NCBI GenBank assembly: GCA_018881555.1 | Contig: JACAXG010000050.1 | Span: forward strand, 3,038,001-3,102,000 | Source: Amblyornis subalaris | Lineage: Eukaryota > Chordata > Aves > Passeriformes > Ptilonorhynchidae | DNA: 64,000 nucleotides | Direction of reading: 5' to 3' | Part shown: piece after piece, positions 50,058 to 63,000 of the stretch | Position numbering within the stretch: the first letter of the stretch is position 1 | Layout of the letters: every line of letters begins with the position of its first letter | Notes under the pieces: generated by a model | The model's database searches: none | The model's input: the letters and a program-made list of their open reading frames with translations, nothing else | Told to the model about the DNA's origin: nothing | Translations under genes and position numbers: made by a program

Positions 50058-52785
50058 GTATTGCAGCCACTCCAATTGCACATACACTCAAGCACCTGAT
50101 ATAACCTCGGTAATATTATGAGACACTTTATTAATGTACTAAAGATACTTTCTAGCTAAATCTACTCTGTCACTGTGTATATAAGGTTTGAAGTGACATT
50201 TATTTTTTATAATACTGTTTAGCTGGAAAGTAATGAAAGTTGCCTTAACGTTTGAAAAATTCGGAACTTGCTGGACAGGGTAGTTTTATCTAACTTATAT
50301 AATTTAAGAACAAAATCCTAAGGTGTGTTTTTTGATTCACTGGTGCCCATGTTGCTGTTGACTGATAACATTTCAAAAATGACCTCTAAATGGTATGCGC
50401 ATTTGGATAGGAAACATTGAATTGTAGTGAGAGAAAAATCCTGTCCAAATCCTGTACCTTCTGTATCTGGTCTATTTTTTTTTTAACAAATTATAATCCA
50501 AATATTTGAAAGATAAGGAAGAATTCAAAACCTTATAACAGATTTCTCAAACACAGCTTTTAAGCACATCTTTTCTCATGAAATCAGTGTTCTAGTGCTC
50601 TTCCTAGTTAACAGGTGATCTAGGATCAACTTTTTTTAAAAAAAGTTTTTTAGGAATGATCTAAGTGAACTCAGATTTACAGCAGCTTAATTTTTAGTAC
50701 AACTTTGTTTTGACATGTCAACAATTGCTATTTTTCTTCTGAATTCTTAACAGTTATTTTACTTCTGGGAGCAAAACTTTTAGAGCTAAAACCATGGAAT
50801 ACTAGTTTTTACTCTCGCACCTACTATGATATCAATGTCAAATGTTCAGAAAATTTTTCCTTGTCCCGCAGTTGGCTGAGGGTTAAATTGCTTGAGCAGT
50901 CAGAAATTCAAAGTATGTGATGAACAGTTATGAATTTATAATGCAGCTAATGAAAGGGCTTTACTTGTTCTATGGTATTGTGAGATGTATTGTCTCCTTT
51001 TCTGTTAATTTGTCTATAAAAATGCTGCTTTTTTAAGGAGCATTTTAAATTACTGGTATGTATAGCAAATGTATCATCTTCATAAGATGAGACATGATTT
51101 GTTAATTGCATAAGGCATATCAGAAATGTTATGTTAAACCACATTTGTTAAACTAATAACTCCAATTTGCTTCCAGTCTTCCATAAGAAAAGATCTTACA
51201 AAGCATTTGTGAACAGAGAATACATGCTATGAAAAATGGCCTGGTACAGCAAAACTGTAATAACTTGAACTGACTTTCCAACTTGTTTGTATTACTGTCG
51301 GGTGTCTCTAGCCTGTTGCACTTAGCAACTGTGCCACAAAGCTAAAACAGAAACAGACCAGAGCTTGGAACAGTGAAATACAGTACATATTTCCATTATA
51401 GGAAAAAATGAGAGATTAGTAAGGAGGAGATGTTTACAAAAATGGCAAAATTTATTACTCGTAATTTCTGTACTGGACACTTGTTTATGGTTAGTCTGGC
51501 TGCGGTTCACAACTTTGGTATCTGCGCATTTCCCATTCTGGATTCAGTCCAGCTAAACATTCACTGCCTTTTTTCTATTCAGAGTGCTACAGGTGCCCAG
51601 AAAACAAAAAAATCTAGTTCTTCAGTGCCATGAGTTGAAATTATAAGAGCTCAAATAGAAGCTTTGCCTGGATCTTTAAACTGCATGTTCTCGTTCCACA
51701 ACTTCTCTTCTTTGCTGTTGGAAGAGAAGAAAGGAGTAAACCCTCTACAGAAGTTAGCAACATTTGCAGTAATTCTTAGCTGTTACCACAGTTATCTGGA
51801 AAGGAGAATCTAGATTCAAATACAGATCTGACTATACAAAGTGGGTTTTAGATAGGAATTTTACACTCCCAGCCCAGTTCTTTGAATGCGTTGAAATGCT
51901 CATTACCCACAAATTCTTCAGTACAAGGCAGGAGACAGACTTATCAGTTCTTGTCTTTTAGCTCTAATGGCTCCTTGCTGCTGCTCTCCAGTGTTTAAAA
52001 GTAGTTGTGTGACTGGAAGGATCCTGAATGTTGAGGAGATAATGCTTGCATTTATGGCTAAATTTACTTTAAAACATCTGTCTTGGGTTACTGGTATTTT
52101 TTAGTGAGCAATGTGGTGGTTTTGGTACTCTGCATTCTTTGTAACTCCCCAGAACCCTGATAAGTACAGTAGGCAGGCACATGTCCTTGGTGCTTATGGA
52201 AAAAAGAGGATGTTCAGTTAGAGGAACTGGTGCTAGAACCTTGCTTGTAGCACAGTGCAGAACTGCAGCTAAAGTATCATTGGTTGTTGATCTATTAAAA
52301 TGAACTTTTTAAGTACTCTTCTTAAGAAATAACACTATTTCTCGATACATGCACTTTTATTTTCAAATGTAGATACAGGCTTTTTTGTTAAATTAGTTTA
52401 TTTTTATGAGAATCCAGAGCTATTAAAATATCAATGTTGTAAGCAACATCTCTGCCTTGTAAACTGCTCCAAATGCAGGAATACAGTATACTTAGGATAA
52501 AACCTTTTTTTTTTTTTACACTGCTATGCAGTTTGTAAAAAATCTATGGTGTATAGTCAGTCTATCAAAATGTGACTTGTTCACATTTGCCCTTGAATTT
52601 TAAAAATGTTGTATCCCTTTCCTGGTACATGTTCTGTACAACATATATAGACAGCTGTTCCAGTCTTTCTTTTACTTGATACCACATTGCTACTTTGTTT
52701 AAAATATTATGTTTTCAATCATTATGCAATTTTTTTTTTTTCAATGTCTGTTGAAATCCTAATAAAACTTCTGGAGTTTCTCTTT
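50058..52785 (+). other. FBXO30: FBXO30 3' untranslated region
   Basis: This AT-rich sequence between the stop codon and the first good polyadenylation signal is about 2.7 kb long. I saw no earlier AATAAA; ATTAAA appears near 52294 and 52423 and could give minor shorter forms. It contains a perfect 20-bp palindrome at 50628-50647 and U-rich stretches such as ATTTATTTTTT near 50200, features often linked to mRNA stability control. Length and boundary are inferred from the signal, not from transcript data. Confidence 0.7.
52761..52766 (+). terminator. FBXO30: AATAAA polyadenylation signal, FBXO30
   Basis: Canonical hexamer followed within 30 bases by a T/G-rich tract (GGAGTTTCTCTTTTAGTATG), the arrangement expected of a working poly(A) site. 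A second AATAAA at 52884-52889 may be a backup site. Confidence 0.7.
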
Positions 52786-52889
52786 TAGTATGATTGTACT
52801 TTCTTTAAAGCTTATGCCCAGCCTTCTGGTGTTCAAGTGTGATGCTCAGTGTCTGCCTATAGGATTCCAGTAAGTACTCAAAAAATAAA

Positions 52890-55800
52890 GTTACATAAAG
52901 GAAACTATTTACAAACATTCAAATATTGCATAATTTGGAAGTGATTAATATTTATACACATTCATTTCAGTATGAAGATTGGTAATTCCTTTTTAGACTA
53001 TCTACCCATTTCTATTGCATTGGTCTATTATGCAGCATAGATTCCCTTCCACAATTAAAGATTTNAGTACATAACATTGAAGACACACATTGTACCTCGT
53101 GGGTTTGTTCTAATTGATTTTTCTGAATAATAAATTGGAAAGATCATCTGATCAACATGATATGCTGCTGGTTTGCAAAGAACATTTTCAGTGTGTTGTT
53201 TCATGAGTAAANTTTTCTGTAGAGAGTTGTTGGTTAGAATGTTACAGAAACAAAAATGTAGGGCGTTTAAACAATGGCTGTACTTCAGACTGTTTATGGA
53301 ATGGCAAAACAAAACCTCATTAAGTTAGAAGACTGCTCAGAAACTGACCTTTGGCTGTGACATTTGCTAATATTGGCATGCTCATAGTCTTAAATAAAAA
53401 TGGTACCCATACTACAGTAGGTTCAGCCTTAAAAACTTGTGACTATTTCACTTTTTAGACAGGCCACACTTTGTTTTTCTGTCTCCATAACTGGATTAGA
53501 TATTCTGCTGTGTAAGGAAATACTTTTTTTCTAACTTTCTTGATGCTTAAAGTATTCTAGAGGAATTGCATGTATGTTTTAGCTTGTCTTTCTGAGATTT
53601 CTACTGCTAAAACTGTCCTCCTGACTCTGTGCTGCATGTAATTTTCTAAAATGAGATTTAAGTTCAGTGGAGAGTTCAATGCTTGCTGTAACTCCTTCAG
53701 TCAGAAGGTCTGTTCAGGCAGCTTTGGTCACCTTCAGATGAGCAGAACCTAGCAGTTGTTTACAGCACTGAGGAAAAAAATAGTATTCAGATAGGATTTA
53801 TACAAAGTTGTGGCACGTAAAGCAGAATTTGAAGAATGGGATTCTCATACTGTGACACTTTGGCACATGGTGAATATTGAAGCAACAATCCAAAATGGAG
53901 AGGAAAACTGAATGAAGAAATAGAATAACTCGGCCCTTAAGTCCCAGCATATAGACACTCTTCTGAGAGACTGTGTGAAAATGCTGAGAGTTTGACTTGT
54001 GCATGCTGCAGCTGTGTTTGAGTGGCAATTTATCAGTTTTTCCATAGTAGCAGGAGTTATCCTGCTGCTACTCATGCTTTACTGTGCTTTAGTTGTAAAC
54101 TGTCTCCAAGCACTGCCTGCATTCCTGAATCAAATATTAGTTAAGTTGAACACAGTCTTCTCTACTGAATGCAAGGTGTGTATTTGGTGTAGAGTCTACA
54201 TGCTGATGGTATCAGAGGCAGTATTTGGTAAGAATAATAGAAAAATAAAGTCCTTTAGAGACAGAGGATTCATCTNCTTGGTTTTTATCAGTATTTGCTG
54301 GAAAAAGAGACCAAAAACGTGTTAGGGAATGCAAGGAGCAAGACTGATAGCATTCAGTACAGCTTGCTAATATACCTAGTAGTCAAGAAAACATTATTAA
54401 TCATGATTAGATGCAGTATGGTGGCAGAAGTCCACACCTCAGCCATTTTGACAAACTAAATTCTGTGAGACACATAGCAGTAGGTATACAGACTCCCTCA
54501 TGTATGATTTTAACTGCAAAATATAGGAAAGCTAGAATTTCATTAGGTATGAATTCACATAGGGCTACATTTGTAGAATAAATCAGGAAAACGTGATTTC
54601 TGCCTTGAGGATATTTCAGTGTTCTGGTGCTTAGTTTCATCCTAAACTGTGCTGACATTTATATANTTATTTAAATCATAAAATGAATGTGCTACAGAAA
54701 AATAGTAGTTGGAAAAGATGAAATTACCTTAGAAAATCACTTCAGTTTGATAGTGTCGTAATACACCATTGAACCGAGAATTTACAATATATGAAAAAAA
54801 GGGAACAGAAGAAATAGATTGTAATAAATGCTTTTCATTTAAGATTTGCCTTTTTTTTCCCCTAATGTATGTTTTCAAGTATGTAACAAAAGAGCTATGT
54901 TCAAGTTCATTGTGGTTTAAATGGAGACAATTCTGCTAGTAAAATAAAAGTTGGGTTGCGTTAGTATTCCCAGCACAGAGGTAGGCTGCAGAACAAAACT
55001 AATCTGATTATGTGACTGGTTAGCAAATGAACAATCAANGACCCGGCATGAACCTATGTTGGACTTTGTTCAGCAGTGTTAATGTTTGATTGTTATGTGT
55101 TGTGTAATCTTCTGAATATTGTGTTCTCTTTGGTATTGTAATTATATAGTTGTGTTTCACATGTGATTTTGGAGGCCTTTGCAGCAAACAGGAAATAATG
55201 TGCTGCTTAATGAGATTTGAACCTTGGTTAAGGTAAAATATTAGTGCTGTGATCTGTGACAGCTGTTTATGAGCATCAGGTGTCTGCAGTTTCCACGTCA
55301 TTCTGTATTTCAAGAGGAAGGGATGACTGGATGGATGCCTTGTTGCCTAAGCAAGGTGGCTTTACTTACAAGCAAGAAGATTTTTATATGGGATCACACT
55401 GGGCACGTGGTTTCTAATATGCAGATGGGTAGGATGTTCTTTAATTAACAATGCAGTAAGACTACTGAATAGATGGGATTGCTTATAACAAAAATTGCTT
55501 CCATATTTTATGATAAAACAGGCTCTGTCCAAGTGACCTGCATCTTTGACATCAGTTAAATAGAATTGCAACTTGTAATCATATTTTTCAGCTGATGCCA
55601 TTTTGGATACACACAGAAGCCTTTATATTAAAGGTTAAAAACAAAACAAACCAAGAAAAAAAAACCACATAAAAAACCCCAACCCAAACAACTGGAAAAA
55701 TTCTCAGCAATGTATTTTTTAATGTATAAACAATATTGATTAATGTTTGTTAGAAGAGCCTGGCAAGTAAATAGAAAACTCTGTTTCTCTGTTTTGTTCA

Positions 55801-56510
55801 AATTAAATCTACTGCATCTAGATAAGAAAGTACATCTTTTTAATGAAAAACAAAGCCAAAACAAAACACATTCATGAAAGCAGTATCGCCTTCCTACTGT
55901 TCTTTTGATTTTCAAGTGAAACTTAAATGATGCCACATTTGCTACTTTTACCATCCAGATTTTTGTATTCTCTTTGACTAGTTCAAGTATGCAAATAGCT
56001 GGAAAAAAAATCTTAAGGCTCTTATAGGTGTTTATTGGTCTGAGACAGTTTAAAGTACAATATTGTACCCCTGACCCCCATGATTGTAGGGGGTCTTTGC
56101 CAAGATGGTGGTGGTTATTGTGCACATCAGATGGAATAAGGTCATCTTTTCAACCCTTTATTGAAGATCAGGGAGAAGGGCAATTCTCATATATAGTGAT
56201 GATCCTCAATACCCTCTTGAAGCTCTTGAGTTTTCTAGGAGTCACATTGAACCTACAGGAGTCTCACCTCATGTCAATGTGTTCTATTTTACGATTTGCA
56301 CTTCAGATTTTATTTCAAGTACTGTCCAGGTTTCATAGGAGAAATAGCTTTTATACTTAGCAGGGAAGTTGACATGAAAAACCCCTAAAACACTTAACAC
56401 TCTATGCTTAAGTATTCACAGTTCAAGTAATTTGGAACGTGTGCCAGGTAGGTATCACAAATTAAATTAACAAAGGTCTTCCTCTTGAGGGTGTAAAGCA
56501 TGAACAGGAC
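52890..56510. other. Intergenic sequence downstream of FBXO30
   Basis: AT-rich with scattered short frames; includes the A/C-rich stretch at 55633-55692. No exon of EPM2A, the usual next gene, was recognised. Confidence 0.55.
55633..55692. repeat. A/C-rich low-complexity stretch
   Basis: Made of AAAACAAAAC, AAAAAAAAACC and AACCCCAACCC strings. A similar shorter stretch lies at 22806-22842. Confidence 0.75.
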
Positions 56511-57046
56511 TGTGCTAGGTTTATGTGGGAAGGGTTTGGTAGTAGGGGGATGGGAGGGAGGAACCCCTGTGAGAAGAGAGTAAAGGCTGCCCCATGCTAG
56601 ACATAGTTGGTTCTAGGTGGTTCTGCAGTGGCCCCACTGCTAGCTAAAGCTGAGCCCACCAATAAAGCTGGTGATGCCTCTGTGAAAGCATTTAAGAGAG
56701 GGTGAAAAATACTGTGTAGCANCTGGGAGAGAAGAGTGGCAAAAATGTGAGAGAAACAGCCCTGCAGACACAAAGGGTCAGGGGGAGGAGGTCCCAGACA
56801 GGGGAACAGAGATTCCCCTGCAGTCTGTGGAGAAGACCATGCTAACTCAGGTCATTCCTCTGTTGCCCGTGGAAGACTGCAGAAGAGTAGTATCAGCTCT
56901 GCAGCCAGTGAAGGATGCCATGTGGGGTGCAGGTGGATCTACCCTGAGGGATGTTGCAGTCTGTGGAAACCCCCCACAGGAGCAGGCTTCTGGCAGGAGA
57001 TGCAGCCCATGGAAGGGAGTCCACACAGGAGCAGGTTTTCTGGCTA
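56511..57046 (+). mobile_element. Truncated copy of the same LTR family
   Basis: Starts TGTGCTAGGTTTATGTGGGA. It shares with the 20480-21512 element the strings GAGATTCCCCTGCAG, GAAACAGCCCTGCAG (GGAACAGCTCTGCAG in the other), AAGACCATG and GGCTTCTGGCAGGA. It also has five units of the same GCAGCCCxTGG repeat (near 56819, 56862, 56898, 56952, 57000). It stops abruptly after GGAGCAGGTTTTCTGGC, before the U5-like part, so it is 3'-truncated. It differs from the other copy in the promoter-proximal segment (AACCCCTGTGAGAAGAGAG, ATAGTTGGTTCTAGG), suggesting a different subfamily. Single N at 56721. Confidence 0.8.
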
Positions 57047-60000
57047 CTACATTTGTACTACATTAAATAGTCCCAGAATAACACACAGATGGATGAATTA
57101 GTTATTAGTTACACCTCTTGTATAGAGGTGTGTTAAATGAGGTCCGCCAGAACATCCATGGATGAAATAAAATGTAAGTAAGAAATCATCAAAATAGGTG
57201 GAGAATATGAAATCATTTATGCTTTGACAATTAGATAAGATAAATTGTAACTGGTCTTTAGTTTTGCCCTGACCACGGGTATGCTCTCAGCAAAAGTGGG
57301 TTTAAAAACCACTACTCCAAAGAAAGTTAGGGCACAGCCTGCCTTTGGAATATTCTGTTTGAACTTTAAGCCACTCTTGGTTGATGGAAGTTGAATAAAT
57401 TAACGTTAACTATGGTACTTAGTGAGAACACACCAAGTGAATGAGTATTCCCTGGCAGCTGTGGTGACCTAACAGAGCTCAGGGAAAAGTTAACAAACGG
57501 CCAACTGATGCATGCTGTGCCACTTCACACCTTGAGCAAAGTACCTGATGGTTGCATGAGCATGTTTGCATCATATGAGCGTGGTTTTTTTCCATAGTTT
57601 GACCAGGTTAGATTGACTGCTTGCATCCATGGAGGTAAAGTTTTAGAGTTGTGCTCAAGCTGAAACTATCATGAGGATCATTATCTGGGGACTCTCCCAG
57701 GGTAAGGGTAACCTGCCCCCAGAGACATGCAACCACATAGCTTGTAACTGCAAGCTACTGCAGCATAATGAGTTGCCCACTAATCAGCTGAGACATCAGG
57801 TAGTGTTAGCAAATGTGTTATACTTTGCAGCTGGAGCAGCTTGAGAAAATTTGTCTGGTCTTTTACTACAACTCCACAAATAATTTGAGGAATTGCCGTG
57901 AGATACACTAGGAGTCAAAATCTACCCTGTACCCTCAGTGATCCTACCATAGCCAAATGCACTCTCCCAGCAGATTGATTGTCACTTGTTTCCCTCTGTG
58001 GCATTAATTGCTAGTCTGTTGGGGTTTTTTTATATCAGTGTAAGTGGGATTAACAATGGAAGTAATTATTTTTTTCAAAGCACTGTTTGATGAAGATATT
58101 AGAGACCTATAAAGTTGCTGTTAGGCTTTAAGGGGATGTTCTCATTAACTCATCCATAATGCAACTTGTTTGAGGAAAAAAAACCCCACTATTTATTGCT
58201 TGGTGGATCATATAGATGTAGTCACACTTAAATGAAGTGAGATGCTAAAGCTATGACTATAGTGATTCTTTGAAATCCCTGTAGAGTTAATTTTATACTC
58301 AGTTGGATCAATATATCAACTGAGTTCGTTTCTATCTCCTTGAATTTATGCAGGTAGTAATGTTTGAACAAAGATGTGCTACAGCAAGGGAAGTAGTAAT
58401 AAATACAGAATAATCAGTGTAAAATAAAAACATTCTCTAGTGGTATGGACATAAATCTTAACTTGTTTACTTAGGAAACACTATCAGTAACTTGTGAAAA
58501 GTGATACCAGATGGATTTAATTTGTAAATAATAACTTTTCACAGATTTTTGAGTATTTTTGGTCTCAGTAGTAACAGTCTGAAGTTTGTTAGCTTATGTG
58601 TTATACATATTAATGGATAGACATTTGTACATACTCATGTTCTGTCTTATGATAACACTATTACTAAATTGACATAGGTGTTTGTGGGGAAATGAGTGGA
58701 TTCATTTAACTTCCATGCAATTTTCAGGCCATTCTAATCCAGGTCATATGAGTTGGTGCTTAAAATATGTCTCAATTCTAAACCAAAGTACTAACTCTCC
58801 AGGTCTGAAATAAGCCCTTCGAGGTAATAATGTGCCAGTCATTCATCACTCCAGTCAGGTGCCATGTAACAATTCAGTAGCCTTCCCTTTTATAGTTCTC
58901 TAGTTGATGACATGTCCTGGAAGAAAAAGCTGTTATATTTGCAAGCATTTCTGAGTGGCAGAGAATTGCGATTAAAAAAAAAAAAAAAAAATCCAAATCA
59001 TAGCTGAAGTTTAATTAGCCGTTTACATTTTGAGCTGATTGGTTGTGAGCTTTAATGAAATCCATAGAGCTTTGCAAAAAACATGGCTGAGGGGAGCAGT
59101 AGGAAAAGGATCAGTCTCTCTTGGTGTCTGCATAGTTCAGACAGAGAACAGTTTGTTTGCAATATTCCCTTTTTTCTCAATTTCTGTAATTTTCTTGGCA
59201 TTGTTCAAAAAATAATATCCCACTGGCTGTTCCCACTGAGACTTTTAATCTGCAGTCATACTAGCATAAATTATGTATGTAAAAGACCATTTTGCATAGC
59301 TTTATAAACAGCAATTTTATTTTCATAAAGTCTTAAGTTAAAACTTGCACTTATGTTAAATACCCATGGCTTAAAATAGATAGTCTGAAAGCACAGAAAA
59401 TGAAATGTATGTTTCCAGAAGTACATAATCCTTTATGTGCTGATAAAACCAATAGAGGATATGGGTTTATCTGTTACCTCTAATAAAGTTTCAACTTCCA
59501 AATAAGAATGGTTTTGCTAGAGTCACTTTGAATCTTTCTACTAGTAAATGAAGACACTGACAGTCAGCTTTTTATTTCATATTTTTTAAATATGAAGAAA
59601 GAAAAACCTACCTTCTGAGGTTTAGTGTTTACCAATGTTAGAGAACCTCATTTGAGTACGACATTGGTTTAACTTTCCCTACAAAGACATGGAGACCAGA
59701 ATGATACGAATACTGGTTTGTCGCTCTTTAAAAATATTAAAAGGAAAATCATTAGAAGGTAGATCTAATTTAGCTGTTACAACACAATATGCCACCTTGG
59801 CTCAGTTACTTTTGGAGGCAAATAGTGATGGGCTCAGGTTTTGCAGTGTTAAGTCTAAAAAGGTCTAAGTCTCATGCTTGTTCAGCATAGGATCTTTCTG
59901 GAATAAAATACTGATGTTGTTCTGCTGCAGACGGTTGTTGTGTACAGATGTGGATAGGTCTGTGATTGCCCCCTGACCTGCAGTGCTTGGCTTTGAGCAT

Positions 60001-63000
60001 GATGNAGCATGGGTTGTTCCACTGGTCACACATGGCAACAGCCTTGATTTTTTTAAAGATATTGACGTTGATAACTTGCCAGACTGTTTACTTCCAACCC
60101 ACAGGAGGATGGTTGATACAGACAAACAAATATCTGCAGTTACTAAGGGAGCATGGAGATCAAAATGCAAATATTAAATGTGCCTTTTATGTGCATAATA
60201 GAAATATAAATTAGAAATAGAGTTGAAGGAAACTGTGTCAATTATTTTAGCTTATTCTTTTATATTGATAAGATCTATGTAGTTCGAAAGCAATGTGTGT
60301 ATAGCTGAAAGTGAGGTAATTCAGAAAGCAAAGGTGAGACAAGTGCTCTGTTACACTTGGAACACACAGGCAGTACCTCAGGTAATAAATGCTTGTTCCT
60401 GGTGAGGAAGAACTGTGCAATAGCACTGGTCATATTCACCAGGCCAGCAGTGATGCCCTCAGAATTTCTGATTATGGAAGCAACAGATTGAGTTATCACA
60501 CCACAGTCTTTACTAAATGCCGAAGTTTATTTTATGTGTCATTTCATGCAGTTCAGGGTAGTGAACACTAAATATCAGTATCATTGATCACTAAGGTAAA
60601 AAAAGTTACTTTATTTCCATATTCATACTTAGAGTCAAATTGAAAATGCAGTGCTTAATCCTTGCTTTCAGTTTAAATCATTCAAAATGTGGATGCTTCC
60701 AAAGGAAATCTAATAGCAGCACATGAAGTGCTTCACTGTGCTGCCCCTGTCAATCTAGACTGGCCGTCACACCAGTCTAACAGCTCTATTCCATTTGCCT
60801 TTTCCTCCTTAGAAATATTTTAACAGGGATAGCTGTATTTGGTAATAAATTAAAATTACTTGTAAATGTATGCAGTATAAAAAACCTGGTTTTTAAATGA
60901 GATTAAGTTCTTGAGAACTTGGAACATCATATTCTGCTACATACTACAAAGAATGGTTGGTTGGCTGACAGGAACTCAAACGTGCTTGAAGTTTGCATGG
61001 AACTAGTTCCAACAATTCTTGTATAAATATATTTTTAAAAACTCCATTTCTTTGTTTTATGGGCAGGAGCCTAAAAAGTGAGAGATCAGATCAGGATTTA
61101 TTCTACAAGTTTTGCAGACAAGGAATTTGATATCAAGCAAAAACTAATTCTGATAATTTAAGAAAATAATTCGACTTACCTGGAATTCGAGGTCATGAGT
61201 GACATACTTGAGAAATATGCAATTTTGGCTAAGTTAATGCCTGTTCTTAATATATGAATCTATGAACTGTTCTATTTAGATTATCTCAGAATAGGAAAGG
61301 CATTTGGCAGCAATATTTTATATAACACTAAGGCTTAATGATCTTAGCTTGTGAATATTGTGCTTATGGAAGTGTGCGGATAACTTCATGTATACAAGTA
61401 AACCAAGAAGAAATCTCTAAGAATTAGATCTCAGTGCTATTTTTCAGTAAACTTAAAACCACTTTGGGGGGAGCAGATATAAGTTTCAGACCNCTTGTAT
61501 AATTATAGTTTCATGCAGTAAAGAAAAAGTAAGCATTGAGAAAGATAATGTCATTTGAAAATTCAAGTGTTCTCATAGCTGTTCAAGACAATGTATGTGT
61601 AATTCAAGTGTATCTCTACAAGGAGAGTATTCGAAGTGTGTACTGTAGTTCAAAGGCTGTTACAGTACTGTTCACTACCATGACTGATCTGGATTTGGGC
61701 TGATCTTCAAAATCTGTTATTCTTTCAAAACAAGGGGTCAGCTGCTGACTCACTGGCCAGGTACAGCTCTTGAGTAGCCAGCTGTGGTTTCTGTGTTGGG
61801 ATTACCTTGAGGGATGACTCTGCTAATGGGGAAGCATCTGTGTGAGAACTTGAGCTCAAGTGCAAACAGGTTTCTATGGTACACAGCAATATACACACAC
61901 CAAATTAAGTAGCAGGAGTCCCCTGTTTATGATCTAGTCTGCAAAGTATGTCATACACATCTTCTGGCTCTTGGCTGCAAGCTGTTGCCATGGCCTGTGG
62001 AAGGTTGCTAAGTTGCAGGCTGTTTACACTCTCATTCTAGACTGCAAGTCCTATTTCCAAGAGTTTCTTTATAGCTGGATGAAAGTAGTGTTTGTTTCTT
62101 AGCAAGGATTATTTTGTGTGCCAGGTAAGTGAATTTAGTGAAGCTTGCCAAATCAGCCAAAATAAAGTTTCTTGAAAATAAGGAGATGTGCAGTTGAAAA
62201 TTTGGTAAATACATGAAACCAAGAAGATAAGCAGCAACAGTGTGTTGTATTGATGCAGTGACACAGCAACAGATTCATATATGGAAAGAAGATAACAGAG
62301 TAGATACTCTGTACACTGTTACACACTTGAGCATTAAATCTCTTTTTTATTAGCTTTGTCTGGTGATATAACCTCTTCTTATTTTTCATGTGTGCTGGGA
62401 CTGTTGGGTAGGAAGCAGGGTGGTTTCTGAATTTTTTTTTATTTCTGCTGCCACTTTTCCTAGAACATAGAAATATGTTGATCTAAAGGTAACTTCTGGA
62501 TTTATTTCTTGATCCAGTTTCAGTCTAAGAAAAAGGCTTTAAGTTTTTTTTTTTACTTTTTTAATATAATTGGAAAAATAAATTGGTAGGGTCAGTCACT
62601 GTAAGTTTGATTTCTTGTATTATGAGGAGCATATAATAACCACTGAGAATTGTATACTTAAATGAATAATTGTCTCTACATTTCATCTTTTTCTGTTCCC
62701 TTTTCTGATANAAGGTAGGGCCATGGCTTGAAGGATAATATCCTTAAGCTTGTGTTTGCTTAATTTTTTAAAAAACAGTAAAGATTCCCTTTACTGTTCC
62801 AAACAGGCTTTTGTTCCAAAGCCATTTAATTATTATACAATGAAATGGTTCTATTTCTAACTTACCTAAAATCTAGTCAGACTGTTCAGCAAGACTTCCA
62901 TTTTTTTTTGGCTGTGTATTAAATTCCAGTCAGCTTTGGAGCTAGAAACATATTGCTTAAGCACATATTGAGAAGAAAGTTTTCTTGATGAACTTTCCCA

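Larger units (their letters stand above)
35230..52785 (+). other. FBXO30: FBXO30 transcription unit (three exons)
   Basis: This is the inferred extent of the FBXO30 gene. Exon 1 is non-coding and sits in the CpG island, ending at a consensus donor at 35381/35382. Exon 2 starts at 46926 after a pyrimidine tract and CAG acceptor and ends at 49014 before GTAAGT. Exon 3 starts at 49854 after TTTTCTAG and runs through the stop at 50057 into a long 3' UTR. A non-coding first exon, one large coding exon and a short final coding exon match the known vertebrate FBXO30 layout. The 5' boundary (35230) and 3' boundary (52785) are estimates. The transcription start has no sequence signal that fixes it, and the 3' end is placed about 20 bases after the AATAAA at 52761. 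Splice sites of exons 2 and 3 are well supported by reading frame; exon 1 rests on the donor and CpG context alone. Confidence 0.85.

Noticed and set aside
56028..56360. 110-codon plus-strand frame just upstream of the truncated LTR
   Set aside because: No recognisable domain or retroviral motif; treated as chance.
58950..58991. Processed pseudogene ending in A18
   Set aside because: The sequence upstream of the A run has no open frame or gene resemblance and no flanking duplication was seen.
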